Assembly (NCBI RefSeq): GCF_013282805.1
Contig: NZ_CP054038.1
Span: 3,844,001-3,908,000, forward strand
Direction: 5' to 3'
DNA: 64,000 nt
DNA from: Microbacterium hominis
GTDB taxonomy: Bacteria; Actinomycetota; Actinomycetes; Actinomycetales; Microbacteriaceae
Part shown: one piece after another, positions 7,980-15,906 of the stretch
Numbering within the stretch: position 1 is the stretch's first letter
How the letters are laid out: each line of letters begins with the position of its first letter
Translations under genes and position numbers: made by a program
Notes under the pieces: generated by a model
Told to the model about the DNA's origin: nothing
The model's input: the letters and a program-made list of their open reading frames with translations, nothing else
Databases searched by the model: none

Positions 7980-8585
7980 CTACTCGGCGAGCATCTCGCG
8001 CATCGTCTGGATCTCCGCCGTCTGCCCCGTGATGACGTCCTCCGCCAGCGCGATCACGCCGGGATGGATGCCGCGCTCGACCTCGCGCTCGGCCATGTCG
8101 ATCGCCCCCTCGTGGTGCTCGATCATCTGCTCGAGGAAGAGCCGCTCGGCCTCGGCGCCGGTCGCCGCCTCGAGCGCTTCCATGTCGGCTCCGCTCATCA
8201 TGCCGTCGCCGTGGTGCATGTCCTCGGAGCCGCCGGTCATCGGCAGGCCCCACTCCTCGAGCCAGTCCTCCATCTGCGCGATCTCCGGCCCCTGCGCGGC
8301 CTCGATCTGCTGAGCGAGCTCGCGAGCCTGGGCGCTGATGCCGTCCTTCCCGAGCAGCACGGCGCTCATCTCGAGCGCCTGCTCGTGGTGGGGGATCATC
8401 ATGGCGGTGAACATGGCGTCGGCGCCGTTGAAGCCGGTGGCGGGGGGCGACGCGGATGCCCCGCCCTCGTGCATGGTCGCGGGCATCGTGCCGCCCGCTC
8501 CGGTCTGCGCCGCGCAGCCGGTGATCGCGAGCGCGGCGGTGAGCAGCAGTGCCGCGGAGGTCGCGGCAAGCGTGCGTGTGTTCAT
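7980..8585 (-). CDS. DUF305 lipoprotein, probable copper-linked
   Basis: A 201-aa exported lipoprotein: signal peptide with lipobox ITGC (Cys 24), then a DUF305 ferritin-like four-helix domain. The repeated signature is MIPHHEQAL near residue 63 and MIEHHEGAIDMA near residue 154. The protein is rich in His and Met (PMTG, DMHHGDGMM), consistent with metal binding. DUF305 proteins often accompany copper-resistance genes, and here the gene follows a DUF6153 gene that has a CsoR-like operator. Confidence 0.92.
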   Translation of the reverse strand: MNTRTLAATSAALLLTAALAITGCAAQTGAGGTMPATMHEGGASASPPATGFNGADAMFTAMMIPHHEQALEMSAVLLGKDGISAQARELAQQIEAAQGPEIAQMEDWLEEWGLPMTGGSEDMHHGDGMMSGADMEALEAATGAEAERLFLEQMIEHHEGAIDMAEREVERGIHPGVIALAEDVITGQTAEIQTMREMLAE

Positions 8586-8672
8586 GGATCTGTCCTTGTC
8601 TCGTGTGAGGGTGAGCGCCCCGCGGCGCGGGGCGTGCGCATGCCGGCCGCACGGAAGCGGCCGTCAGGCGCC

Positions 8673-9167
8673 TCACGTGCGCAGGAGGGACAGTTCTTCG
8701 AGGGTGAGAGCCCAGCGGCGGGCGGGCGTCGCGGGCGGACCGCTCGACGCAGGCAGAACTGCGGCGCGGCGCAGGACGAGCTCCGAGCCCGGGCGGATCG
8801 CCAGCAGCATCGCCGACAGAAGGGCGAGGACGCACAGCATCGCCAGGGCGTGGGCGTCGGCGGGCGCCGGATCCCCGTCGAGGTCCGCGCCGCCGTGGTG
8901 CGCGCCGTCGGCGCCGTGGTCCGGGCCGTGGGCGCCGTGGTGCGCGCCGTGGGCGTCTCCGGCGTGCACAGCCACGGGGTCGGCGGCTTCGGCGGAGCCG
9001 CCGGTGACCGCGACCGCGGCCGGCGCGGCATCCATCGGCATGCCGACGTGCCCGACCGACAGCGCGTGCATCCCCACGAGACCCACGACCACGGCGAGCG
9101 CGAACAGCGCGGACAGCGCCCAGCGCACAGTGGCGGCGGCGCGGCGAGGGTCGGTCGATGCGATCAT
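8673..9167 (-). CDS. DUF6153-like membrane protein with His-rich loop
   Basis: A 164-aa protein with an N-terminal membrane segment (about residues 15-35), a long extracytoplasmic loop with clustered histidines (HAGDAHGAHHGAHGPDHGA), and a second membrane segment with MLCVLALLSAMLLAI. His-rich loops of this kind bind metals. It is the first gene after a CsoR-like palindrome, with the start ATG 9167 only 16 bases from it. The metal-related role is inferred from that context and the composition. Confidence 0.8.
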   Translation of the reverse strand: MIASTDPRRAAATVRWALSALFALAVVVGLVGMHALSVGHVGMPMDAAPAAVAVTGGSAEAADPVAVHAGDAHGAHHGAHGPDHGADGAHHGGADLDGDPAPADAHALAMLCVLALLSAMLLAIRPGSELVLRRAAVLPASSGPPATPARRWALTLEELSLLRT

Positions 9168-9182
9168 GGGTACGCGCCCAGC

Positions 9183-9199
9183 ATACCCCCGGCGGGTAT
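9183..9199. promoter_or_regulatory. CsoR-like copper operator
   Basis: ATACCC-CCGGC-GGGTAT is an inverted repeat matching the G/C-tract core of CsoR-family operators. It lies 16 bases upstream of the DUF6153 start, in the right place to overlap its promoter. No csoR gene is in this window. Confidence 0.6.
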
Positions 9200-9586
9200 C
9201 CCGTGGAACGTTCAGCATCCCCGTCCACCGCGGCAGCAGCGCCGTCAGTGCGTCGGATACCCGGCCGCTCCGCGTGGCGGCGCGCCCCCGGTGGGCACCG
9301 CGGGGGCCTTCACCCTCCTGCCCCTGGGCATCGTGACCCTCGCGGCGGTGACCCTGGCGGCCGTATCGTTCTTCGTGCTCGTCCCCCGCAGTGCCGGCGG
9401 CGCTCACGCCGCCCGGCCGGACGCGGCGCCCGAGGCATCCCTGGTCACCGAGCCCTGGTCACCGAGCCCTGGTCACCGAGCCCTGATCCCCGGAACCCTC
9501 ACCCCCGGGCCCGATCCGCAGGACCCGCACTCGAACCTCGATCCGACCCCGACCCCGACCCCGACCCCGACCGAAGGAGACACTCC
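9200..9586. other. Non-coding gap with two short tandem repeats
   Basis: No convincing gene. It holds three copies of the 14-mer CTGGTCACCGAGCC at 9441-9482 and four GACCCC hexamers at 9545-9568, just ahead of the alcohol dehydrogenase ribosome site. A short hydrophobic plus-strand frame from about 9292 overlaps the dehydrogenase and is not called. Confidence 0.6.
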
Positions 9587-10606
9587 ATGCGTGGAGTCAT
9601 CATGTACGCACCCGGCGACGTCCGCGTCGAAGACCGCGAGATGCCCGCCATCGTCGAGCCGACCGACGCGATCCTGAAGCTCTCAGCCACCTGCATCTGC
9701 GGATCCGACCTGTGGCCGTACCGCGGCGCGGAGCGCGTCGACCACACCCCGATGGGCCACGAGTACGTCGGCATCGTGCACGAGATCGGTTCGGACGTGA
9801 AGAACGTGCAGGTCGGCGACTTCGTCGTCGGATCGTTCTTCGCGAGCGACAACACGTGCGAGATCTGCCTCGCCGGCTATCAGACGCACTGCGTGCACCG
9901 TCAGCCCGGCGCGGCCACCGGCGCGCAGTCGGAGTACGTGCGCGTGCCGCTGGCCGACGGCACGCTCGTCGCGACGCCGGGGCAGCCCGATCCCGACCTC
10001 ATCCCGTCGCTGCTGGCGGCCTCCGACGTGCTCGGCACCGGCTGGTTCGCCGCGGTCGCGGCGGAGGTCGGCCCCGGCAAGACGGTCGCGGTCGTCGGCG
10101 ACGGCGCGGTGGGCCTGCTCGGCATCCTCGCCGCGAAGCAGCTGGGCGCGGAGCGCATCATCGCGATGAGCCGTCACGCCGACCGCCAGGCGCTCGCGCG
10201 CAGATTCGGCGCGAACGACATCGTCGAGGAGCGGGGTGCGGAGTGCGTCGCGCGCATCAAGGAGCTCACCGACGGGCTCGGCGCGCACTCGACCATCGAG
10301 GCCGTGGGCACCCAGGAAGCCATGGACCAGGCCCTGCGCGCCACCCGCGCCGGTGGTCACGTCGGCTTCGTCGGCGTCTCGCACGGCGTCGAGATCGAGG
10401 GCCGTCAGCTGTTCTTCTCGGGCGTGCACCTGCACGGCGGGCCGGCGCCCGTGCGCCGGTTCCTGCCCGAGCTGATCGACCTCATCTGGCGGCGCGAGAT
10501 CGACCCGGGCGTCGTATTCGACCTCGTGCTCCCCCTCGAAGAGGCCGCCGAGGGCTACCGCGCCATGGACGAGCGTCGCGCCACGAAGGTGCTGCTCACC
10601 GTCTGA
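9587..10606 (+). CDS. Zinc-dependent alcohol dehydrogenase-family oxidoreductase
   Basis: A 339-aa MDR-superfamily enzyme using NAD(P). Catalytic zinc ligands appear in CICGSD and GHEYVG; a structural-zinc-like stretch (NTCEICLAGYQTHC) keeps fewer cysteines than classical ADH. The Rossmann motif is VVGDGAVGLLG. The 'threonine/zinc-dependent dehydrogenase' subtype found in actinobacteria is the best match; substrate unknown. The start ATG 9587 follows GAAGGAGA at 9573-9580. It converges with the MATE gene across a perfect hairpin. Confidence 0.93.
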   Translation: MRGVIMYAPGDVRVEDREMPAIVEPTDAILKLSATCICGSDLWPYRGAERVDHTPMGHEYVGIVHEIGSDVKNVQVGDFVVGSFFASDNTCEICLAGYQTHCVHRQPGAATGAQSEYVRVPLADGTLVATPGQPDPDLIPSLLAASDVLGTGWFAAVAAEVGPGKTVAVVGDGAVGLLGILAAKQLGAERIIAMSRHADRQALARRFGANDIVEERGAECVARIKELTDGLGAHSTIEAVGTQEAMDQALRATRAGGHVGFVGVSHGVEIEGRQLFFSGVHLHGGPAPVRRFLPELIDLIWRREIDPGVVFDLVLPLEEAAEGYRAMDERRATKVLLTV

Positions 10607-10738
10607 GTCCCGCCCGCCCCGCAGCCCCGGCCCGCTCGCGCCCCAGCGCCGGCACCCCCGCGCCCGCACCCCCGCGCGCGTGCCCGCACCCCCGCGCCCG
10701 CACCCCCACGCCCGCGTGCCCGCACCCCGCGCCCGCAC

Positions 10739-10823
10739 GATCCGGAAACCGGAGGTCGCGGCGTTTCCCGGACTCACGTGGGCGTTGAGTCCGGAGAGCG
10801 TCCCGGGGTCCGGTTTCCGGATC
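10739..10823. repeat. 85-bp palindromic element, second copy of the GATCCGGAAACCGGA family
   Basis: Starts GATCCGGAAACCGGAGGTC and ends GGTTTCCGGATC, so the ends are perfect inverted repeats, with inner GGACTC/GAGTCC also pairing. It is preceded by about 90 bases of low-complexity CCCGCACCCCCGCG-type sequence from 10645. The gap 10607-10913 holds no gene. Confidence 0.75.
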
Positions 10824-10913
10824 GTGCAGGCGCGGCGGGGCCGCGGAGCCAGCGGGGCCTGGGCGCCCGCGGGGCCACGGGGCCGCGGGCCGGGGCCGCG
10901 GCCGGGCGGAGAA

Positions 10914-10961
10914 ACGACAGAAGAGTGGATGCCGCGTCTGCGGCATCCACTCTTCTGTCGT
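10914..10961. terminator. Perfect 22-bp bidirectional terminator hairpin
   Basis: ACGACAGAAGAGTGGATGCC plus GC pairs perfectly with its complement around a GTCT loop. It ends one base before the MATE stop codon and lies between the convergent dehydrogenase and MATE genes, so it can end transcription from both sides. The stem contains the genome-wide GGATGCC motif. Confidence 0.9.
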
Positions 10962-10962
10962 C

Positions 10963-12447
10963 TCAGCGGCGGACGGTGATCCGCTCGCGGAGCGTGCGCG
11001 TGACGGGCCGGGGCAGCGGGATGGGCGCGGTCACCACGGCGTCGACGGTCATCGACCCGTCGACCGGCCCGACGATCGCGATCGGGGTGGTCGGGGTCAC
11101 CACGTTCGGCGCGACAGGCGCCCGGCCGAGGCGACGGTGTGCGGCGATGTAGGCGGGCACGAGGATCACGACCGCGCCGATCCAGGCGAGCGGGTTCGAC
11201 CAGACGACGCCGACATATCCGAAGGACGCGCCGAGCGCGACGGCCGCTCCCACCCGCGCGACGAGCTCGACGACGCCGGTGATCGTCGGGGTGATCGCGT
11301 CGCCAAGGCCCTGGAGGGCTCCGCGCAGCACGAAGAGGATGCCGAGCACCCAGTAGGTGAGGCCGTTGATGACGAGCATGAGCGCCGCCAGGTCGACGAC
11401 CTCGTCGGAGCCCTCGCCGACGAACAGGCGCACCATCGCCGCGCCGCCGAAGATCAGCGCCGCGCCGAGCACGACCGAGACGCCGACCGCCAGCCAGGTC
11501 GCCTGCACGACACCGCGGCGGATGCGGTCGGGGCGTCCCGCGCCGAAGTTCTGCGCCACATACATCGAGGCGGCGAGTCCGATCGACTGCAGCAGCGCGA
11601 CGGCCAGGCCGTCGACGCGGGAGGCGGTCGTGTACGCGGCGACCGCGTCGGCCCCGAGATCGTTGAGCGCGATCTGCACGACGAGGGTGCCGAGGCCGAT
11701 GATCGACGCCTGGAACCCCATCGGCAGACCGAGCCGCAGGTGGGCGACGTGGTCGGCCCTGGTGACCTTCCAGTCGGCGCGCCGCACGCGCAGCACCGGG
11801 ATGCGCCGGCGCACATAGGCGAGCGTAAGCGCGACCGACACGGCCTGCGAGATCACGGTCGCCCACGCGGCCCCGCCCACGCCGCCCTCGAGCGCGGCGA
11901 CGATGACCACGACGAGCACGATGTTGAGCACGCACGCGATCGTGAGGAACACCAGCGGTGTGCGGGAGTCCCCGATCGCGCGGATCACCGCGGAGAGGTA
12001 GTTGAAGAACAGCATCGTCGAGATGCCGACGAGGCTCACCTGCGCGAACACGGTCGCGTCGTCCATGAGCTCGGCGGGCGTGTTCATGAGCTCGAGGGCG
12101 GGACGCGCCAGGAGCGGTCCCGCGATCGTGACGAGGGCGCTGGCGACCGCCGTGAGGATCGTGCCGGTCGCGACGGAGCGGCGAACCGCCGCGATGTCGC
12201 CCGCCCCGAAGGCCTGCGCGGTCGGGATCGCGAAGCCGCTCGTCATGCCCCACACGAACCCGAACAGCAGGAAGATCAGGCTCCCGGTCGCCCCGACCGC
12301 GGCGAGCGCGTCGACGCCGAGATGCCGCCCGACGACGACCGCATCGGCGAAGTGGTAGAGCTGCTGCACGACGTTGCCGATGAGCAGGGGCACCGAGAAC
12401 GCGAGGATGACCCGCCACGGGCTGCCGGTGATGAGGGATCGGGACAC
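10963..12447 (-). CDS. MATE-family efflux transporter
   Basis: A 494-aa polytopic protein with about 12 hydrophobic segments arranged as two MatE repeats. The first repeat starts VILAFSVPLLIGNVVQQLYH and the second RLGLPMGFQASIIGL. It exports drugs or metabolites using an ion gradient. GTG 12447 was chosen because AGGAAT precedes it and the family start (R.SLITGSPWR) follows directly. The C-terminus carries about 45 extra polar residues with several Pro and Arg. Confidence 0.93.
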   Translation of the reverse strand: MSRSLITGSPWRVILAFSVPLLIGNVVQQLYHFADAVVVGRHLGVDALAAVGATGSLIFLLFGFVWGMTSGFAIPTAQAFGAGDIAAVRRSVATGTILTAVASALVTIAGPLLARPALELMNTPAELMDDATVFAQVSLVGISTMLFFNYLSAVIRAIGDSRTPLVFLTIACVLNIVLVVVIVAALEGGVGGAAWATVISQAVSVALTLAYVRRRIPVLRVRRADWKVTRADHVAHLRLGLPMGFQASIIGLGTLVVQIALNDLGADAVAAYTTASRVDGLAVALLQSIGLAASMYVAQNFGAGRPDRIRRGVVQATWLAVGVSVVLGAALIFGGAAMVRLFVGEGSDEVVDLAALMLVINGLTYWVLGILFVLRGALQGLGDAITPTITGVVELVARVGAAVALGASFGYVGVVWSNPLAWIGAVVILVPAYIAAHRRLGRAPVAPNVVTPTTPIAIVGPVDGSMTVDAVVTAPIPLPRPVTRTLRERITVRR

Positions 12448-12612
12448 AGCGATTCCTAGGAGAACGAGAAGAGTGGATGCCGGTGGCCGGCCGAAGATCG
12501 TGGGCGGCGTCGAATCGATTCGACGCACGGCATCCATTCTCGCACGCGCGAGCCGGGAACCACCACTCGCAGGGTCGCCTGTGGCGACCCGCGCGCCGGA
12601 TACGATCACCAC

Positions 12613-13452
12613 ATGAGCCCCCACCCGGTCGCCGGCGCCCTCGTCCTCGTCACCGGAGGCGCGCGCGGAATGGGCGAGATCTACGTGCGCCGCGCCATCG
12701 CCGCGGGAGCGCGTGCGGTGGCGATCTGGGACATCGACGCCCCCGCAGCCGAGTCCCTCGCCGCATCGCTCCGGCCCTCGGGAGTCGACGTGCGCGCCTA
12801 TCGGATCGACGTCGGCGACCTCGACGACATCCGCAGGGGAGTGGATGCCGTGCGCGCCGACCTCGGCGACCCCGACGTGCTGGTCAACAACGCCGGGATC
12901 GTGCGGGGCGCGCCCTTCTGGGAGCACGACCCGGTCGCCGACATCGAGGCGACGATGCGCATCAACACCCTCGCCGCGATGTGGCTGACCCGCGAGCTGC
13001 TCCCCGCGATGATCGCCGACGCCTCGCGGCCCAAGCGCGTGCTCACCATCGCCTCCGCCGCCGGAACGGTCGCGAACCCCGGAATGAGCGTCTACGCCGC
13101 CTCGAAGTGGGCGCTCATCGGCTGGAGCGAGTCGATGCGGCTGGATCTCGCGAAGGCGGGGCACCGGCACGTCGGGGTGACCGTGTTCTGCCCGAGCTTC
13201 GTCTCGACGGGCATGTTCGAGGGTGCGCGCGGTCCGCTGCTGACTCCGATCCTCGCCCCGCGGACGGCGACCTCGGCCGCGTGGCGCGGGATGCTGCGCG
13301 CGAAGCCCGTGGTCATGCGCCCGTGGACTGTGAAGCTCGGTGCGGCCCTGCGCGGCATCCTCCCCACCCGCGTGTGGGATGCGATCGCCGGCCCCGTCTT
13401 CGGCGTCTATCGCTCGATGGACCGCTTCACCGGCCGCGCCGGCGCCCGCTGA
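12613..13452 (+). CDS. SDR-family NAD(P)-dependent oxidoreductase
   Basis: A 279-aa short-chain dehydrogenase. Cofactor motif TGGARGMG at residues 14-21, NNAG near 93, catalytic Ser in TIASAAG, and YAASK providing Tyr and Lys. The end TRVWDAIAGPVFGVYRSMD resembles the SDRs of the 'classical' family acting on large lipophilic substrates. It is divergent from the MATE gene with 165 bases between starts. Confidence 0.93.
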   Translation: MSPHPVAGALVLVTGGARGMGEIYVRRAIAAGARAVAIWDIDAPAAESLAASLRPSGVDVRAYRIDVGDLDDIRRGVDAVRADLGDPDVLVNNAGIVRGAPFWEHDPVADIEATMRINTLAAMWLTRELLPAMIADASRPKRVLTIASAAGTVANPGMSVYAASKWALIGWSESMRLDLAKAGHRHVGVTVFCPSFVSTGMFEGARGPLLTPILAPRTATSAAWRGMLRAKPVVMRPWTVKLGAALRGILPTRVWDAIAGPVFGVYRSMDRFTGRAGAR

Positions 13453-13475
13453 CGCTCCCGGCCGCGGGCCTTGCT

Positions 13476-13523
13476 CGTGCGCGGTGCCGCGCGCCCGAGC
13501 GTGCGCGGTGCCGCGCGCCCGAG
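13476..13523. repeat. Two tandem copies of a 24-bp GC-rich unit
   Basis: CGTGCGCGGTGCCGCGCGCC-CGAG repeats exactly twice, then runs into TTCGTGGGGCGC (13526-13537), a copy of the element found after purB. GGGATGCC follows three times between about 13606 and 13643. No gene is seen in 13453-13683. Confidence 0.65.
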
Positions 13524-13683
13524 GCTTCGTGGGGCGCTTCGCGCGGCATCCATCACGGCGAAGCCACAGTTCTCGCCCCACATACCCCGCGCCCGACCGA
13601 GACGGGATGCCACACCAAAGGGGATGCCACAACAAGGGGATGCCGCGCTCAGCCGCGCTCGGAGCCCGGGCGGGATGCGGCGC

Positions 13684-14106
13684 TCAGCTCACCGTGCGGC
13701 GGAGCTCCTCGGCCATCCACCGGGCGTACTGACGCCAGGGGTCGGCGGTGCCGGGAATCGACGCGATGTGGCTCAGCAGAGACTCGTCGGCGAGGAACCA
13801 CTCCCCGCCTTCGCGGAGCTCGGCGAACTGGCGGTGACGCTCACGCTCGAGGGTGCGGCCACCGCGCTCGAAGGCGAGCAGCTCCTGATGCCAGATGGCC
13901 GCGAGCCGCTGGCGCGGCCGCGATGAGGTTCCGATCTTGATGCGCTGCTCCCAGCGGAGGTAGTAGACAACCTCCACGCGGGGCGGGGGCAACTCGGGGT
14001 CGGGGCTGTCGCCGACGCGCCACCCGCACGCGGCGCAGCAGCGACCATCCGCGCCGCTGACGACCTCGCCCGCGCCGCACAGCACACATGCCTCCGACTC
14101 AGACAA
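13684..14106 (-). CDS. Zinc-ribbon plus GIY-YIG/T5orf172-type nuclease-domain protein
   Basis: A 140-aa protein. Residues 8-28 hold two CxxC pairs (CVLCGAG and CCAACGW), a zinc ribbon. Residues about 45-105 look like a GIY-YIG-superfamily T5orf172 domain: VYYLRWEQRIKIGTSS, then RLAAI, and an E in RTLERERHRQF as the metal ligand. Such domains cut or nick DNA in phage and restriction-like proteins. Its start overlaps the end of the next nuclease-fold gene by eight bases, so the two are translated together. Confidence 0.75.
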   Translation of the reverse strand: MSESEACVLCGAGEVVSGADGRCCAACGWRVGDSPDPELPPPRVEVVYYLRWEQRIKIGTSSRPRQRLAAIWHQELLAFERGGRTLERERHRQFAELREGGEWFLADESLLSHIASIPGTADPWRQYARWMAEELRRTVS

Positions 14107-15151
14107 GGTAGGCGTCCACCATCAGGGGGCCTCGGATCGACCGCAGCTCATCCACGAGCCGGTCGATCCCCCCGCGCCCGACCGTCGGGAGTTGGAGGTC
14201 GTGCGGTCCGAGCGGCCGGAGTTTCCCGGTGCGCAGGCGCACGACCTCCCACCCGGCCTCGCGCAGCAGGCGGTCCTTGCGGCGGTCCGTCTCCTCCCGG
14301 GGGCCGACATGCTCGAGCCCGTGGCGGCCGACGGTGTCGTACTCGACCGCCACCCGCAGCTCGGGGAGCAGAAAGTCGGGCCACACCTCGAGGTGCCCGA
14401 AGAAGGGCCGGTTGACGCGCACGGCGTTCATCCCGGGGGTCACGCACAGCCGCGCGAACAGCGCCGCTCGCACCCGCGCCTCGGCGGCCGAGGCCGGCTT
14501 CGGCGCGCACGCGCTCACGAAGGGCTCACCAGCCGGCAGCTCCGGCGTCTTCTTGCAGAGCGGCCGCGCGGTTCGGCGCGCACGGCCGGCCCGCCGCGGC
14601 GCCACCCCCGGGCTCATCGGCCGGCCCGCCCGCACCGGCTCCCCCGAGCCCGCCGAACGCGTCCCATCCCCTCGCGGCGCATCCACCCGCACCCCCGAAG
14701 GCGCCCCCTCCGCCCCCGCGGGCACCGCCTCCGCCCACGCGGGCGCCCCCTCCGCCCCCGCGCGCACCCCCTCCGCCCCCGGTGCACCCGCCCCCGGCGC
14801 GGCAAGGCGGCCCGCCCGCATCGGCGCCGCCGGCGCGCCCCGCCCGGGCCGCGCTCCGCTCGTACACTCCGGGCACCACGCCGACCGGCGGCGGCGCCCC
14901 TCGGGCCGCGAGCGCTGCTCGCTCGGCGTCGCCACGAACAGATGGCCGGCCTCGCACTGCCACAGCAGCAGCACGTCGGCGGCGGGAGGGATCTGCGACA
15001 GCACGATCCCGGCGTTGAGGTCGGGGTGGTACTGGCGCACGAGCATCGGGTACGACGCCCAGGCATCGCGGTAGGTGCCGACCTCGTAGGGCACGTCGAG
15101 GCCACGCGAGAACTGCCGTCGCGCCCACCAGGCCTCGATCCGCTCCGCCAT
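14099..15151 (-). CDS. Zinc-ribbon protein with C-terminal Vsr/DUF559-like endonuclease fold
   Basis: A 350-aa protein. The N-terminus has a DUF4379-type ribbon with LLWQCEAGHLF and WCPEC as the two ligand pairs. Residues about 100-205 are a low-complexity Ala/Gly/Pro/Glu linker. The C-terminus has EVWPDFLLPELRVAVEYD followed by E.D..KD.LLREAGWEVVRLR, the plan of Vsr/DUF559-like nucleases (PD, E, then the GWEVVR strand). It overlaps the GIY-YIG gene downstream. Function is not known; DNA cleavage or repair is inferred from both folds. Confidence 0.75.
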   Translation of the reverse strand: MAERIEAWWARRQFSRGLDVPYEVGTYRDAWASYPMLVRQYHPDLNAGIVLSQIPPAADVLLLWQCEAGHLFVATPSEQRSRPEGRRRRSAWCPECTSGARPGRGAPAAPMRAGRLAAPGAGAPGAEGVRAGAEGAPAWAEAVPAGAEGAPSGVRVDAPRGDGTRSAGSGEPVRAGRPMSPGVAPRRAGRARRTARPLCKKTPELPAGEPFVSACAPKPASAAEARVRAALFARLCVTPGMNAVRVNRPFFGHLEVWPDFLLPELRVAVEYDTVGRHGLEHVGPREETDRRKDRLLREAGWEVVRLRTGKLRPLGPHDLQLPTVGRGGIDRLVDELRSIRGPLMVDAYLV

Positions 15152-15222
15152 GTGCCGAACGCTACCCGGGGCTTCCGACGTCGATCACGGAACCGAACGC
15201 TATCCGGGGCCTCCGACGTCGA

Positions 15223-15651
15223 TCACGGGATCGCGAAGACGACCTTCGAGCCCGACGGCACAGCCGAGGTCACGATCCTCGTGTCGAAGGTCGCCAGCAG
15301 CGCGTCGTGCGAGGCGGCGAGGTGCAGGAGGTACGAGTCGGTGACCTGCGCGCTCGCGAGCAGCCGCTCGGTGTGGATCGAACTGTCGAGCAGGCTCACA
15401 GAATCGGGGAGGAACACGTGTCCGTCGCGGGCGGCGAGGCTGGCCAGGGATGCCAGCACGACCGGCGCCGGCTGATGGTTCGGGTACTTCGGGTGGCTCA
15501 CCACGCGAACGACCCCGTTCTGCACGATCGGGCACGTGTGCCAGGTGGCCTCGCTGCGGGTCGCGAACCAGCGATGCGCACGGTCGTGATGCACGTGCAG
15601 CGGGTCGATGAGCGCGACGACCGTGTTGACGTCGAGCAGGTGCGCACTCAC
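15223..15651 (-). CDS. PIN-domain ribonuclease toxin, VapC family
   Basis: A 142-aa PIN-domain protein. LLDVNTVVAL near residue 6 supplies the first catalytic Asp, and TDSYLLHLAASHDALLATFD near residues 104-123 carries the later conserved acidic residues. VapC toxins cut tRNA or rRNA. The GTG start at 15651 overlaps the antitoxin stop as GTGA, so toxin translation depends on antitoxin translation. The divergent or neighbouring gene content does not suggest a target. Confidence 0.88.
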   Translation of the reverse strand: MSAHLLDVNTVVALIDPLHVHHDRAHRWFATRSEATWHTCPIVQNGVVRVVSHPKYPNHQPAPVVLASLASLAARDGHVFLPDSVSLLDSSIHTERLLASAQVTDSYLLHLAASHDALLATFDTRIVTSAVPSGSKVVFAIP

Positions 15652-15878
15652 GCGAGGTCGTCCCGCAGTGCGTTCACATCGTCGAGCGTCGGCCTGTCGG
15701 CGATCGGCGGCGCGGGCAGAAGCATGATGCCGTTGCGGGTTCCGCCATGGCGCTGGCGCTCGGTGAGCGTCGCGCGCGCGAGCTGCGAGAGGGCTTCGCC
15801 CAGGGTGATCCCTCGGGCGTCGGCGAACTGCTTCGCCGCCGCGAGGACGTCGTCGTCGATCGTGACCGTCGTGCGCAT
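15648..15878 (-). CDS. VapB-family ribbon-helix-helix antitoxin
   Basis: A 76-aa antitoxin. MRTTVTIDDDVLAAAKQFAD is the DNA-binding ribbon-helix-helix; the C-terminal IADRPTLDDVNALRDDLA would wrap the toxin. ATG 15878 starts exactly at the ribbon; longer starts would run through the direct repeats upstream. It overlaps vapC by four bases. Confidence 0.88.
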   Translation of the reverse strand: MRTTVTIDDDVLAAAKQFADARGITLGEALSQLARATLTERQRHGGTRNGIMLLPAPPIADRPTLDDVNALRDDLA

Positions 15879-15885
15879 GCACCAA

Positions 15886-15906
15886 GCATCACGCATCACG
15901 CATCAG
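15886..15906. promoter_or_regulatory. Three 7-bp direct repeats upstream of vapB, candidate operator
   Basis: GCATCAC, GCATCAC and GCATCAG follow each other without spacing, ending eight bases before the antitoxin start codon. VapB dimers bind short repeats in such positions, so autoregulation is plausible. The last unit overlaps the stop of the membrane gene upstream. Confidence 0.4.

Noticed and set aside
9292..9675. Possible short hydrophobic protein upstream of the dehydrogenase
   Set aside because: It has one membrane-like segment but continues into tandem repeats and overlaps the dehydrogenase start in another frame.
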